Shown here piece after piece: positions 34,303-43,291 of a stretch of DNA of 64,000 bases. Every line of letters starts with the position of its first letter. Position 1 is the stretch's first letter. Source of the stretch: Woodsholea maritima DSM 17123 (lineage in GTDB: Bacteria; Pseudomonadota; Alphaproteobacteria; Caulobacterales; Maricaulaceae); contig NZ_KB908059.1 in NCBI RefSeq assembly GCF_000382325.1, positions 1-64,000 on the forward strand. The letters are read 5' to 3'. The notes under the pieces are model-generated. The model saw only the letters and a program-made list of their open reading frames with translations, was not told where the DNA came from and made no database searches. A program made the position numbers and the translations under genes.

Positions 34303-36290
34303 AAAAGCTTTTGATCGCGAACCGGGGTGAGATTGCTCGCCGTGTAATGCGCAGCGCCAAAAAAATGGGGATCGCCACCGTTGCGGTCTATTCCGATGCC
34401 GATGCGAAAAGCCCCCATGTGCGCGATGCTGATGAAGCGATCCATATTGGTCCGGCCCCGGCGCGCGAAAGCTATCTGATCGCGGAACGGATCTTGGCGG
34501 CCGCCAAAGCGACGGGTGCGGATGCCATCCATCCAGGCTATGGCTTCCTGTCTGAGAATGCCGACTTTGCCCGTGCTTGTGCCCGTGAAGGGATTATTTT
34601 TGTCGGCCCCAGCCCGAAAAGCATTGAGGCGATGGGTTTAAAAGACCGCGCCAAAGCGCTGATGGAAAAGGCGAATGTGCCTGTAACGCCGGGCTATCAT
34701 GGTGAGGCCCAGGATGAGGCCACTTTGTTGGCACAGGCCGGACGCATTGGCTATCCGGTCCTGATCAAGGCGGTTGCCGGCGGCGGGGGTAAAGGCATGC
34801 GCAAGGTTGAGCGTGGGGAAGATTTCCTCTCCGCCTTGGCGTCTTGTAAGCGTGAAGCGGCGTCCAGCTTTGGTGATGATAAGGTGCTGATCGAGAAATT
34901 CATCACCAATCCGCGCCATATCGAGGTTCAGGTCTTTGGCGATAGCCGGGGCCGGGTGGTCCATATGTTTGAGCGCGATTGCTCGCTGCAACGTCGCCAC
35001 CAGAAAGTCATTGAAGAGGCCCCCGCGCCGGGGATGAGCCCCAATGTGCGCGCCGCAATCTGTTCGGCGGCCGTGCAGGCGGCCAAGGCAGTGCACTATG
35101 TCGGTGCCGGTACGGTGGAGTTTATCGCGGATGGCTCCGGGGCATTGCGTGAAGACGGCTTCTTCTTTATGGAGATGAATACCCGTTTGCAGGTTGAGCA
35201 TCCGGTGACCGAGATGGTCACGGGTCTGGATCTGGTAGAATTGCAATTGCGGGTCGCGCAAGGCGGCTCTGTTCCTGCGCAAGAGGACATCCATCTTAAA
35301 GGCCATGCCATCGAAGCGCGCCTCTACGCTGAAGACCCTGCGACGGGCTTTTTGCCCTCTATCGGGACGCTGGAGCGTTTGAGCCTGCCTGAGGGTGAGG
35401 GCGTGCGCGTTGATACCGGTGTGGAAGAGGGCGGTGAGGTAAGCCTGCATTACGATCCCATGATCGCCAAGCTGATCGTCCATGCGCCCCATCGCAGCCA
35501 AGCGATTGATCAGCTGATCGCCGCAATTGATGAAGACTTGATAGTCTATCCGGTGAAAACCAATGCGGGCTTCATCCGCCGTGCCCTGGATCACGCCGTG
35601 TTCCGTTCGGGCGAGGTGAGTACGCATTTCATTGATGGCCATTTGGCGGCTTTGACGCCCGCCATTCCCACACCCCTTCATACGGCCATGGCCGGTGCGG
35701 CGAAGATTTTATTTGATGCGGCCGGGCGCGGTGAAGCCGACCCGTGGAACAATCCCACGGGTTTACGTCTGAACGCGCAACCGCGTATCGCCTTGGGCTT
35801 TGATCATGAGGGCGAGCGTTTGGGTGTGCATCTGACCCCGCATGAGGAGGGTTATCACGTCACGCTCGATAAGGCTGAGCTGACCCTTAACGGCGTGACG
35901 GGCAGCTGGGATGGCTTTGGCGGTGCATTGTCTGCGGATGTGGAGGGTGAAACGATCACCGCCCATGTTGAACCCTATCAGGGTCATCTTCTGGTCAGTG
36001 TACGCGGCGATACTCATCTCTTCCGGCCCTACAGCCCTGAAGCGGCGGCCGATGGCTTGGTCGCGGGCGGCGCGATCAAAGCCCCGATGCCGGGCAAGGT
36101 GCTCTCTGTGTCTGTTGAAGCGGGCCAAACCGTCACCAAGGGCCAGACTTTGGTGGTCCTTGAAGCCATGAAGATGGAGCATGCCTTAGGTGCGCCGCGC
36201 GATGGCGTAGTTGAGGCGGTGCATGTTGAGCCTGGGGCTCAGGTCGCCGATGGTGACGCTCTGGTCGTGCTGGTTGATGACGAGGCCTAG
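34299..36290 (+). CDS. mccA: Methylcrotonyl-CoA carboxylase, biotin carboxylase/BCCP (alpha) subunit
   Basis: A 663-residue protein (liuD). It begins MKKLLIANRGEIARRVMRSA, the biotin carboxylase N-terminal signature. The ATP-grasp part has VAGGGGKGMRKV, and MEMNTRLQVEHPVTEMVTG is the active-site signature. A C-terminal biotinyl domain contains VLEAMKMEHAL with the biotin-accepting Lys at about 623. The length and the mccB and liuC genes on the same strand support methylcrotonyl-CoA rather than propionyl- or geranyl-CoA as substrate. It is the last gene of the inferred liuC operon. Confidence 0.94.
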   Translation: MKKLLIANRGEIARRVMRSAKKMGIATVAVYSDADAKSPHVRDADEAIHIGPAPARESYLIAERILAAAKATGADAIHPGYGFLSENADFARACAREGIIFVGPSPKSIEAMGLKDRAKALMEKANVPVTPGYHGEAQDEATLLAQAGRIGYPVLIKAVAGGGGKGMRKVERGEDFLSALASCKREAASSFGDDKVLIEKFITNPRHIEVQVFGDSRGRVVHMFERDCSLQRRHQKVIEEAPAPGMSPNVRAAICSAAVQAAKAVHYVGAGTVEFIADGSGALREDGFFFMEMNTRLQVEHPVTEMVTGLDLVELQLRVAQGGSVPAQEDIHLKGHAIEARLYAEDPATGFLPSIGTLERLSLPEGEGVRVDTGVEEGGEVSLHYDPMIAKLIVHAPHRSQAIDQLIAAIDEDLIVYPVKTNAGFIRRALDHAVFRSGEVSTHFIDGHLAALTPAIPTPLHTAMAGAAKILFDAAGRGEADPWNNPTGLRLNAQPRIALGFDHEGERLGVHLTPHEEGYHVTLDKAELTLNGVTGSWDGFGGALSADVEGETITAHVEPYQGHLLVSVRGDTHLFRPYSPEAAADGLVAGGAIKAPMPGKVLSVSVEAGQTVTKGQTLVVLEAMKMEHALGAPRDGVVEAVHVEPGAQVADGDALVVLVDDEA

Positions 36291-36316
36291 GCCGATCTCC
36301 TGCCTTGAGGACATAA

Positions 36317-36347
36317 GAAACCCCGCTGCTGGCCAGCGGGGTTTTAT
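36317..36347 (+). terminator. Terminator after mccA
   Basis: AAACCCCGCTG and CAGCGGGGTTTT arms with a 4-base loop, 26 bases after the mccA stop. Confidence 0.95.
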
Positions 36348-36478
36348 TGTCTCACGCTAAAACAAGTTAGGGACCACCGGCGCGCAAAATCTCATAAGGG
36401 GCTGTGTCAATCTGAGGGCAGGGTGGGCCATGTTAACTTTTATTGTCGCCTGGCCTAAACCAAAGGCTTTGATGTAAG

Positions 36479-36504
36479 GCGCTTTTTGAACTTGTTCAAA
36501 GCGC
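36479..36504. promoter_or_regulatory. Bulged palindrome upstream of the cupin-like gene
   Basis: GCGCTTT-TT-GAAC and GTTCAAAGCGC flank TT; the core TTGAAC-TT-GTTCAA is perfect. It lies about 95-120 bases before the start codon. Confidence 0.4.
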
Positions 36505-36549
36505 ATAGTTAAAACGAAGCTTCGGCATAATTCCTGCTTCTATCTCCTC

Positions 36550-36566
36550 ATTGGTATCAAACCAAT
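36550..36566. promoter_or_regulatory. Inverted repeat close to the cupin-like gene start
   Basis: ATTGGT and ACCAAT flank ATCAA; perfect 6-bp arms, 33-50 bases before the start codon. It may be an operator; no regulator gene is adjacent. Confidence 0.4.
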
Positions 36567-36599
36567 CACAGACTGTATAACTCTGACACGGGGATGATG

Positions 36600-37538
36600 A
36601 TGCGAGAGCCAGTGATTACCGAATGGAATGATGATCAACGCGGCGAATTTCGCAAAAGCGTGGTCTCGGCCCGCCATCGTCTCCACCGTGATGAGGCCTT
36701 CAGCGATGATGCGTTGGCCGAGCTGATTGATCGCCATCCGCGTGAGCTTTGTGATTTTTGCACCATGGGCGATGACCCGACAGACCGCGAGAGCTGGCGC
36801 GCGGGTGATCCGGGCGCGCTCGATGGCCATACCCTGTTAGACGCGGTCAAAGCGGGTAAGCTGTGGATCAATCTGCGCGAAGCGATGACGATCGATCCGG
36901 TTTATGCGCTATTGCATAAGCGCTTATTTTCCCAGTTAAAAGCCCTCAATCCGGGCTATGATCCGTTGCGCACCTATGGTGGAATTTTGATTTCTTCACC
37001 AAAAGCGCAGGTCTTCTATCATGCCGACGTTTCAGAAACTCTTTTACTTCATGTACGCGGACATAAACGCATCCGGATCTATCCCCCGCATCAACCCTGG
37101 CTGAAAGCGCAGTCGATGGAATCAATCCTCCATCATCGCCAGACCGAGGACATGCCCTTTCAGACGGGCTGGGACCAGGACGCGGCGACCTTCGATCTAA
37201 AGCCCGGCGATATGGTGGCTTGGCCGTTGCATGCCCCGCATCGGGTGGAAAATATCGACGGATTGAATGTCTCCGTCACCTGTGAAGTCGTGACCCAAGA
37301 TTCGCTCCTTAAAAATGCCGTACTTCACGCCAATGGTGCGCTTCGTCAAATGGGGTGGGTGCCGCGTTCAACGTCTACACAAGGGTTGCAAGTTTACACA
37401 AAGCTTATGATTTCAAAAATATGGAAGGTCTGGACTCGGTATATGGTTGCGCAAAGCAAAGCTATGCCGAAAAGCGAAAGAACCTTCGATATTGATCCAA
37501 ATGAAGTCGAAGGCTTTAAGAATAGAGAACTTGCATAA
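36600..37538 (+). CDS. Cupin/JmjC-like protein (predicted Fe(II)/2-oxoglutarate dioxygenase fold)
   Basis: About 312 residues. Three ATGs in a row (36594, 36597, 36600) share one G-rich ribosome-binding site; the last has the best spacing. FYHADVSETLLLHVRGHKRI (residues about 139-158) and PGDMVAWPLHAPHRVEN (about 200-216) resemble the HxD...H metal-binding strands and the flanking beta-strands of cupin-8/JmjC-type hydroxylases. The N-terminal half is helical and charged. It could hydroxylate a protein or a small molecule; no target is evident. The C-terminal 60 residues are basic and overlap the upstream leader of the next gene. Confidence 0.7.
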   Translation: MREPVITEWNDDQRGEFRKSVVSARHRLHRDEAFSDDALAELIDRHPRELCDFCTMGDDPTDRESWRAGDPGALDGHTLLDAVKAGKLWINLREAMTIDPVYALLHKRLFSQLKALNPGYDPLRTYGGILISSPKAQVFYHADVSETLLLHVRGHKRIRIYPPHQPWLKAQSMESILHHRQTEDMPFQTGWDQDAATFDLKPGDMVAWPLHAPHRVENIDGLNVSVTCEVVTQDSLLKNAVLHANGALRQMGWVPRSTSTQGLQVYTKLMISKIWKVWTRYMVAQSKAMPKSERTFDIDPNEVEGFKNRELA

Positions 37539-37608
37539 AGCGCTGGCCACCCACCGTAACTTGTATTATTCGCTCAAATCTGGGGATTTGGGGACATGGA
37601 GCATTAGA

Positions 37609-38331
37609 ATGTTACGGACAGGAACCACTATAATCGCTGGCCTTGCTTCAGCATTAGTTTTGAGCGTATCCGCTTATGCGCAATTACCTGCGCCTTTAGA
37701 AGCCGCAATTTCGCGCACCGCGCCTGCAGGCGTACGCTCTGTTGCCGCCAATGTTGAAATGGCAACCAGTGGCGAGCGTATCGTGGCGCGTGTTACTGAG
37801 TATGAAGTCGGCCAGAGTGAATATCAGTTGCTTCATCCGATGAGCGAAGCTCAACTGAGTGATGTCCAGCGTGAATTGTGGGACGAGCTGCGCACGGATG
37901 AGGAAGAGGACAAAGACGAGGATTCAGACACGCTATTGATGTCTGAAAACGAAATGCGGGAATTGATTGGCACTCGCGCAGATCTGGTTCGCCAAGACGG
38001 TGGTTTGGATGTTTATGCTTTCCGTCCTCAAAGCTTAGGCGATGACGAAGATGACGCCGCCATTGTGGCTTTCTTACATGGAGAGATCGCGCTCTCAGGT
38101 GACAACGTCGCTTGGATGCGTCTTTATGCCCCTGAATCCTTCAAACCCAATTTCCTGACCCGTATCAACCGCTTTGATATTCATTATCGCTATGAACCGG
38201 TTGATAATTTTAACACGGTGCGTCTTGCTGGGTTGACCCAGCATGTTGTGGCCTCGGCCATGGGGCAAAATGTCGATACGCAAATCGAGATGGCTTTCTC
38301 TGATGTGGAATATGCTGACGCTGGACGTTGA
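37609..38331 (+). CDS. Exported hypothetical protein
   Basis: A 240-residue protein from the ATG at 37609, with GGAG upstream; the longer upstream frame overlaps the previous gene and would hide the signal peptide. The signal peptide MLRTGTTIIAGLASALVLSVSAYAQ (positions 1-25) ends in a good AYA-Q site. The mature part has a very acidic stretch near 100-120 (DEEEDKDEDSD) and otherwise mixed alpha/beta character, ending in NVDTQIEMAFSDVEYADAGR. No family recognised. Likely periplasmic. Confidence 0.7.
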   Translation: MLRTGTTIIAGLASALVLSVSAYAQLPAPLEAAISRTAPAGVRSVAANVEMATSGERIVARVTEYEVGQSEYQLLHPMSEAQLSDVQRELWDELRTDEEEDKDEDSDTLLMSENEMRELIGTRADLVRQDGGLDVYAFRPQSLGDDEDDAAIVAFLHGEIALSGDNVAWMRLYAPESFKPNFLTRINRFDIHYRYEPVDNFNTVRLAGLTQHVVASAMGQNVDTQIEMAFSDVEYADAGR

Positions 38332-38361
38332 TTGAGGCCTGTCATGGCCTAGATATAGCCC

Positions 38362-38778
38362 ATGACGATTCATCTCATCAAATTGTGTGTCGGGGTGGAC
38401 CGGATCGAAGATCTGGAAAGCTATCGTGATCAAACGGTGAAGGCTGGGGCTTTACCCTTCATCACAACACGCAACACGCCCAAAGATAAGGGCGAGCTCC
38501 TAAAAGGGGGCTCGCTCTATTGGGTCATCAAGCGGGTGATCCAATGCCGACAAAAAATTCTCGATATTGAGACGATTGAGGATGCGGGCCAGAAAATGTG
38601 TTTGATCACGCTGGACCCGGAGATTGTGCGCACCGCCCCACAACCGCGTAAAGCCTTTCAGGGCTGGCGCTATCTCAAACAGGGTGACGCCCCCGCCGAT
38701 ATTACTCAGCTGAGCGCGGGCGGGGAAAATCTGCCCGATGATCTACGCCATCAATTGATTGAGCTGGGGGCCTGGTAG
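38362..38778 (+). CDS. DUF1489 family protein
   Basis: A 138-residue cytosolic protein. MTIHLIKLCVGVDRIEDLESY, RNTPKDKGELLKGGSLYWVIKR (given as residues about 37-58) and CRQKILDIE are typical of the alphaproteobacterial DUF1489 family, whose function is unknown. It is complete in length. It ends 1 base before the convergent panC gene. Confidence 0.9.
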   Translation: MTIHLIKLCVGVDRIEDLESYRDQTVKAGALPFITTRNTPKDKGELLKGGSLYWVIKRVIQCRQKILDIETIEDAGQKMCLITLDPEIVRTAPQPRKAFQGWRYLKQGDAPADITQLSAGGENLPDDLRHQLIELGAW

Positions 38779-38779
38779 C

Positions 38780-39652
38780 TTACCCTTGATTCAGCCCATG
38801 GACGGGGAGGTTATCAATCAAGCGGGTTCTACCCAGCTTGACCGCGCCCAGAGCTCGCGCCGGACGCGCGCCATGGGCCTCGATCGCGCTTAAGGTGGCC
38901 TCATCGCGCACGGCGATATAATCCACGCTATCAAAGACACTTTGAGCTTTTTCGCGCGCTTGGAACAGGCACTCGCTTAAAGGCTTACCCGCTTCCAGGC
39001 GGTCTTTCAGCTCGTTGAGGATCGCATAAAGCTGGGCGGCGGTTTGGCGTTCTTGCGCGCTGAGATAGGCATTTCGCGAGGACAGGGCGAGGCCATCATC
39101 TTCGCGCAAAGTCGGCGCGCCCATAATCTCGATATCCAGATCAAGATCCAAGGTCATGCGTTCAATCACGCGTAATTGCTGAAAGTCTTTTTGGCCAAAG
39201 ACCGCGACATCAGGGCGAACACGCTGAAACAGCTTGCTGACCACCGTGGCCACCCCGGCAAAGAAATGCGGGCGAAACTCTGTCTCCAGTTCCAGCGCGG
39301 GGCCATCCAAGCTCACCGTTGTGGCAAAGCCTTGCGGGTACATATCCGAAGCCAGAGGCGCGTAGAGAAGGTGGCATCCCGCTTCAACCAATTTCTGCGC
39401 ATCGGCCTCTAAGGTTCTGGGGTAGCTGTCAAAATCTTCACCCGGCGCGAATTGTGTCGGGTTGACAAAGATGCTCGCCACTACACGGTCGGCATGGCGC
39501 AGCGCCGTTTCGATCAGCGATATATGCCCAGCATGCAAAGCGCCCATGGTCGGCACAAAACCCACGCGCAGGCCTTCACTTTTCCATTGCGCGATATGGG
39601 CGCGCAGGGCCTGTGTGTCTGAAAGGGCGCTCAGCGGTAAATGGGTCAGCAT
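38780..39652 (-). CDS. panC: Pantothenate synthetase
   Basis: A 290-residue cytosolic enzyme joining pantoate and beta-alanine with ATP to make pantothenate for coenzyme A. GFVPTMGALHAGHISLI contains the two His-rich nucleotidyltransferase motifs, VSIFVNPTQFAPGEDFDSYPR is the substrate loop, and VFGQKDFQQL plus LALSSRNAYLS (KMSKS-like) complete the set. The ATG at 39652 has GGAG 8 bases before it and is preferred to a GTG two codons upstream. No panB is adjacent. Divergent from the SPOR lipoprotein gene. Confidence 0.96.
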   Translation of the reverse strand: MLTHLPLSALSDTQALRAHIAQWKSEGLRVGFVPTMGALHAGHISLIETALRHADRVVASIFVNPTQFAPGEDFDSYPRTLEADAQKLVEAGCHLLYAPLASDMYPQGFATTVSLDGPALELETEFRPHFFAGVATVVSKLFQRVRPDVAVFGQKDFQQLRVIERMTLDLDLDIEIMGAPTLREDDGLALSSRNAYLSAQERQTAAQLYAILNELKDRLEAGKPLSECLFQAREKAQSVFDSVDYIAVRDEATLSAIEAHGARPARALGAVKLGRTRLIDNLPVHGLNQG

Positions 39653-39732
39653 CGACACACTCCGTGGATAAAGGCGTGGGGCCAGTGGTGAAGTCTTGTG
39701 CCCAAGGGGGCGACTCGTCCTACATCGTTTTC

Positions 39733-40536
39733 ATGATGCGAGCTATTTGGATTATCATTCTCGCCAGCGTCTTAGGCGGGTGTAGCGTAACCACAGGGCG
39801 GCCCCCAAGCCAAGCCCCGGGGACGCCTTTGGGTGCTGTGGCCCAAACCTTGGCGTCGCGCCTGGATGATTGGGCGCAGAATGAGCCTTTGCGACTGGAG
39901 CATGTTAAGGCGCAGATCGAGGCGCTCAATTGGGCGATGGATCAGGCTGAAACCTTGCCCTTGCCTCAATATGCCAGCGGCCTTGATAGCCTCAATCCTG
40001 AGTGGTTGGGCGAGGGCTCGACCTTGTTGGAGCCTGATAACCCTCAGCAAACAAGCGCAGGCCTTCCTAATGCCAATGGCTTAACCCCGTTACAGCCCTT
40101 GGGCAGTTTAAGCGCAAGCGCGTCTACGCCTTCATCCACTCCGACGCCGACACCTCCCTCGTCACAGGATGACACGCCACCCCCATCATCGCCTGTGCCG
40201 ATCATGGACCAAGAGAGCCCGATAAGCGTAGGGACGGCGCAAGGCATCTTCTCGGCCTTGTCGCAGACGAAAAGCGTATTGTACGCGCTGCATCTGGCGA
40301 GTTATCGCAATGTTGCTACGACCCAGGAGGGCTGGCGTGAAGTCCAAGCCGCCCATCCGGAGCTTTCGCGCTATCATGCGCGCATGGATCAGGTTAATTT
40401 GGCTGAACGCGGCACATTCTTGCGTTTGAAAATTGGCCCGTTCGAGACCCGCCAGGCTGCATTGGGCACATGCACGGCTTTACGGGAATCAGGGTTATAC
40501 TGTGCCTTGGAATCTTATGATGGCGATCCCTTATAG
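39733..40536 (+). CDS. Lipoprotein with C-terminal SPOR domain
   Basis: A 267-residue protein from the ATG at 39733 (second ATG at 39736). The N-terminus MMRAIWIIILASVLGGCS gives a lipobox (LGGC), so lipidation at Cys17 is expected. A Ser/Thr/Pro-rich linker (about 140-175, TPSSTPTPTPPSS) follows. The C-terminal 75 residues (YALHLASYRNVATTQEGW, FLRLKIGPFETRQAAL) look like a SPOR domain, which binds denuded peptidoglycan at division sites. The envelope location fits with the division ATPase MipZ encoded next. Confidence 0.8.
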   Translation: MMRAIWIIILASVLGGCSVTTGRPPSQAPGTPLGAVAQTLASRLDDWAQNEPLRLEHVKAQIEALNWAMDQAETLPLPQYASGLDSLNPEWLGEGSTLLEPDNPQQTSAGLPNANGLTPLQPLGSLSASASTPSSTPTPTPPSSQDDTPPPSSPVPIMDQESPISVGTAQGIFSALSQTKSVLYALHLASYRNVATTQEGWREVQAAHPELSRYHARMDQVNLAERGTFLRLKIGPFETRQAALGTCTALRESGLYCALESYDGDPL

Positions 40537-40661
40537 GGATAGGGCCAGGATTAAGGGTTGGGATTAGCTTTTGGGCCACCAAAAGCGTTTAGGACCGCGA
40601 CGCGCTTTGTCCTTGCGAGCAAGTCGTAATGGCGGGGCTCCGCGGTGCGGGTGATGTGAGC

Positions 40662-41555
40662 ATGAGCGACGTAACCAGTCTGACTGCGCCTGAAGAGGCC
40701 AAAAAGGTTGAAGAGCGCGCCCGAAATACCACGGCCCATGTTATAATCGTGGGTAATGAAAAGGGCGGCGCGGGTAAATCGACCGTGGCCATCCATTTGG
40801 CGGTGGCCTTGACCCGGATGGGGAAGAAGGTCGGCATGGTCGATCTTGACCTGCGCCAAGGGACATTGAGCAAATATCTCAATAACCGCAAGAAGTGGTG
40901 CGAGAAGTTCAATGTGACTTTACCTAATCCGCTGGTTCATAAGATAGAGCCGTCTGTGGCGCGTCATTTGGATGAGATTGAAGCCGATGAATCCGCGCGC
41001 TGGGCCCATGCGGTCGATACCCTGACAGAGGCGGGGTGTGATTTCATCATCGCCGACAGCCCGGGTTCGGATAATTATCTCGCCCGGACCGCCCACGGCT
41101 ATGCCGATACGATTATTACGCCGGTCAATGACAGCTTTGTCGATTTCGCCCTATTGGGTGAGGTGGATCCGGATACGTTCGAGGTCAGCCGGCCCAGCCA
41201 GTATTCTGAAATGGTTTGGGAATGTCGCAAACGTAAAGCGATTTTCCAGAAGAAAACCCTCGATTGGGTGGTGATGCGCAATCGCGTGGCCATGCTCGAT
41301 TCGCGCAATAAGCGCCGCGTGGGCGATGGCTTGAAAAAGCTGTCAGAGCGTGTCGGCTTCCGTCTCGCCCCCGGTTTTGCCGAACGGGTGATCTATCGCG
41401 AGCTTTTCCCGCTGGGCCTGACCTTGCTGGATCTCACCGAGCATGGCTCGACCGTGCAATTCACCATGAGCCATGTCGCGGCCCGTCAAGAATTGCGCGA
41501 TCTGATCATGCTGTTGAAATTCCCAAGCTTAGCCGGTCAGAAGATCCAGTTCTAA
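40662..41555 (+). CDS. mipZ: MipZ division-site selection ATPase (ParA/MinD superfamily)
   Basis: A 297-residue protein from the ATG at 40662; an in-frame ATG at 40629 is also possible. HVIIVGNEKGGAGKST is the deviant Walker A motif, VDLDLRQGTLSKYL the Walker A' region with the DLDLRQ form characteristic of MipZ, and FIIADSPGSDN the Walker B. TPVNDSFVDFALLGEVDP and RVIYRELFPLGLTLLDL are further MipZ hallmarks. MipZ forms a gradient from the ParB-bound poles and inhibits FtsZ assembly away from mid-cell. Found in most alphaproteobacteria. The N-terminus is about 30 residues longer than in C. crescentus MipZ as I recall it, and is polar. Confidence 0.94.
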   Translation: MSDVTSLTAPEEAKKVEERARNTTAHVIIVGNEKGGAGKSTVAIHLAVALTRMGKKVGMVDLDLRQGTLSKYLNNRKKWCEKFNVTLPNPLVHKIEPSVARHLDEIEADESARWAHAVDTLTEAGCDFIIADSPGSDNYLARTAHGYADTIITPVNDSFVDFALLGEVDPDTFEVSRPSQYSEMVWECRKRKAIFQKKTLDWVVMRNRVAMLDSRNKRRVGDGLKKLSERVGFRLAPGFAERVIYRELFPLGLTLLDLTEHGSTVQFTMSHVAARQELRDLIMLLKFPSLAGQKIQF

Positions 41556-41584
41556 GGGTTTAGGCCCGCCAGAGGGGTGACGTC

Positions 41585-42028
41585 ATGATAATCATGGGGG
41601 CCTTGGCGGTTCTGGCTGCGGTGTTGGGCTTTGGGATCGCGCTCTATCGCGGTGATCGCTATATCGCGGGTCAAAGCCTGCGCGCCGGGCTGGGGCTGGG
41701 CGTGATGATCTTGGGCGGGCTCTTGGCCTTGCGCGGGATGAGCGTGATTGGCGTGCCTTTGTTTGCCACGGGATTGGGCCTGTTGGGCGCAATCGGCAAG
41801 ACGCACAAACGCCAACACTCCGCTGGCACATCCCGCCAAAGCACGCAGATGACCCGCGTAGAGGCGGCTGCGATTTTGGGGGTGAGGGCGGACGCAGACC
41901 CCGAGGCGGTGCGGGCGGCGTATTTGAAACTCATCAAAAAAGTCCATCCCGATCAGGGCGGCAGTGATGTGCTGGCCCGCCAAGTACAAAGCGCCTATGA
42001 AGTGCTAAAGGATCAGGTGAAGGATTAA
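41585..42028 (+). CDS. Membrane-anchored J-domain (DnaJ-like) protein
   Basis: A 147-residue protein: two hydrophobic segments (about 1-20 and 35-70) separated by a short polar loop, a basic linker, then a C-terminal J domain (about 90-145) with the HPD motif in KLIKKVHPDQGGS. It would present a J domain to the cytosolic Hsp70 DnaK at the membrane; the layout recalls TIM14/Pam18-like bacterial proteins. It lies 29 bases after mipZ, a linkage known in alphaproteobacteria, and is convergent with the carboxypeptidase gene 4 bases away. Confidence 0.88.
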   Translation: MIIMGALAVLAAVLGFGIALYRGDRYIAGQSLRAGLGLGVMILGGLLALRGMSVIGVPLFATGLGLLGAIGKTHKRQHSAGTSRQSTQMTRVEAAAILGVRADADPEAVRAAYLKLIKKVHPDQGGSDVLARQVQSAYEVLKDQVKD

Positions 42029-42031
42029 CGC

Positions 42032-43291
42032 TTAAGGTGCGACAGCAAAACAGGATTCGCCGCGAGCCGCCAATTGTGTGCAGATGACGCGCGCCTGATC
42101 CCCAGCGAGATTTGTAAAGCGCGCACGCCACAGCGTACGGCCATTTTGCTGAAGGCTTTCGGTTTCAAACCCGGCCGTGGTGAGGGGCGTTCCTACTTGA
42201 TGGCGAACCGTTTCCAGACGCGCCTGGGCGGCGGCTTGGGTGCCAAAGGCACCGACCTGTAAAGACCAGGCATAGCGCGGATCAAAGCTAGGTGGGGGCA
42301 CTTCGGTATAGAGTGTAGGGGCCACACTTTCGATGGTCACGGCTGGTGCTCCCCCGGCCGCAGAGCCCATTTCGCGCGGCGCGCTGACTTGGGTCAGTTC
42401 TGCGGTCAAAATCCGCTCTTCGCGGATCGGATTGAGGCGCGGCACATTGAGGCTCGCCAGGCGAAGGCTTTGGGCCTGACCTTCCAGGGCGGTAAAGGCG
42501 CTTTCAATCAGGCTTTGCGCGTGCGCATCACGGGTCGCAGAGGTGCGCCCGCCCATCACCACCGCGATCAGGCTGTGATCCTGACGCTCGGCGGAGACAG
42601 CGACATTAAAACCCGAGGCGCGGATATAGCCGGTTTTAAGACCATCCACGCCCTCAACCCGGCCCAACAGGCCATGATGGGTATGATAGCGTCGACCCTG
42701 CCAGGTAAAGTCCTCGGTGGCAAAATAATGATAATATTGGGGGAAATCGCGGTGCAGCGCATAAGCCAGGCGCGCCAGATCGCGCGCCGTGGTCACTTGC
42801 CCCGGATCAGGCAGGCCCGAGGCGTTTTTGAACATGGTTTGGGAGAGGCCGAGTTCGTGGGCTTTCTCGGTCATGGCGCCGGCAAAGCGGGCTTCATCGC
42901 CGCTGAGATGTTCAGCCACCACGACCGCGACATCATTCGCGCTTTTGACGATCAGGGCCAAAATAGCCTCTTCGGCGCGGATGCGATCACCGGCCTCTAA
43001 ACCCAGATGCGAGGCGGGGCGCGAGGCGGCTTCCGGGGAAACCAGAAGTTGATCATCCAGGCTGACATCACCGGCGTCTAAAGCCGAAAACAGCATGTAG
43101 AGCGTCATCATTTTGGTGAGCGAGGCGGGATAGCGCGGTGCATCGGCATTGCGCGCATGCAGCACTTCCTGGGTCTGGGCATCAACGACGAAGGCTGCAT
43201 AGCGCTCGTTCGCGCTTGCCCCACTGGCCAGCGCGCACCACAGCCCAACACAGACGATCACTCTTTGCCAATACCGCATGCGCGCGAGCAT
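42032..43291 (-). CDS. D-alanyl-D-alanine carboxypeptidase (S11) with C-terminal SPOR domain
   Basis: About 419 residues from the ATG at 43291, which gives a clean signal peptide (VIVCVGLWCALASGASA); the frame extends 15 codons further upstream. S11 motifs are S57-LT-K60, S117-A-N119 and K219-T-G221. The last 75 or so residues (YAWSLQVGAFGTQAAAQARL... VICTQLAARGESC, read as two separate strands) form a SPOR domain. It trims the terminal D-Ala from peptidoglycan stem peptides in the periplasm, targeted to septal glycan by SPOR. Same architecture as other alphaproteobacterial DacA-like enzymes; its neighbours mipZ and the SPOR lipoprotein also concern division. Confidence 0.92.
   Translation of the reverse strand: MLARMRYWQRVIVCVGLWCALASGASANERYAAFVVDAQTQEVLHARNADAPRYPASLTKMMTLYMLFSALDAGDVSLDDQLLVSPEAASRPASHLGLEAGDRIRAEEAILALIVKSANDVAVVVAEHLSGDEARFAGAMTEKAHELGLSQTMFKNASGLPDPGQVTTARDLARLAYALHRDFPQYYHYFATEDFTWQGRRYHTHHGLLGRVEGVDGLKTGYIRASGFNVAVSAERQDHSLIAVVMGGRTSATRDAHAQSLIESAFTALEGQAQSLRLASLNVPRLNPIREERILTAELTQVSAPREMGSAAGGAPAVTIESVAPTLYTEVPPPSFDPRYAWSLQVGAFGTQAAAQARLETVRHQVGTPLTTAGFETESLQQNGRTLWRARFTNLAGDQARVICTQLAARGESCFAVAP

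Noticed and set aside
34638-35681. 347-codon minus-strand open frame inside mccA
   Set aside because: Antisense shadow caused by codon bias in the carboxylase gene; no ribosome-binding site or recognisable domain.
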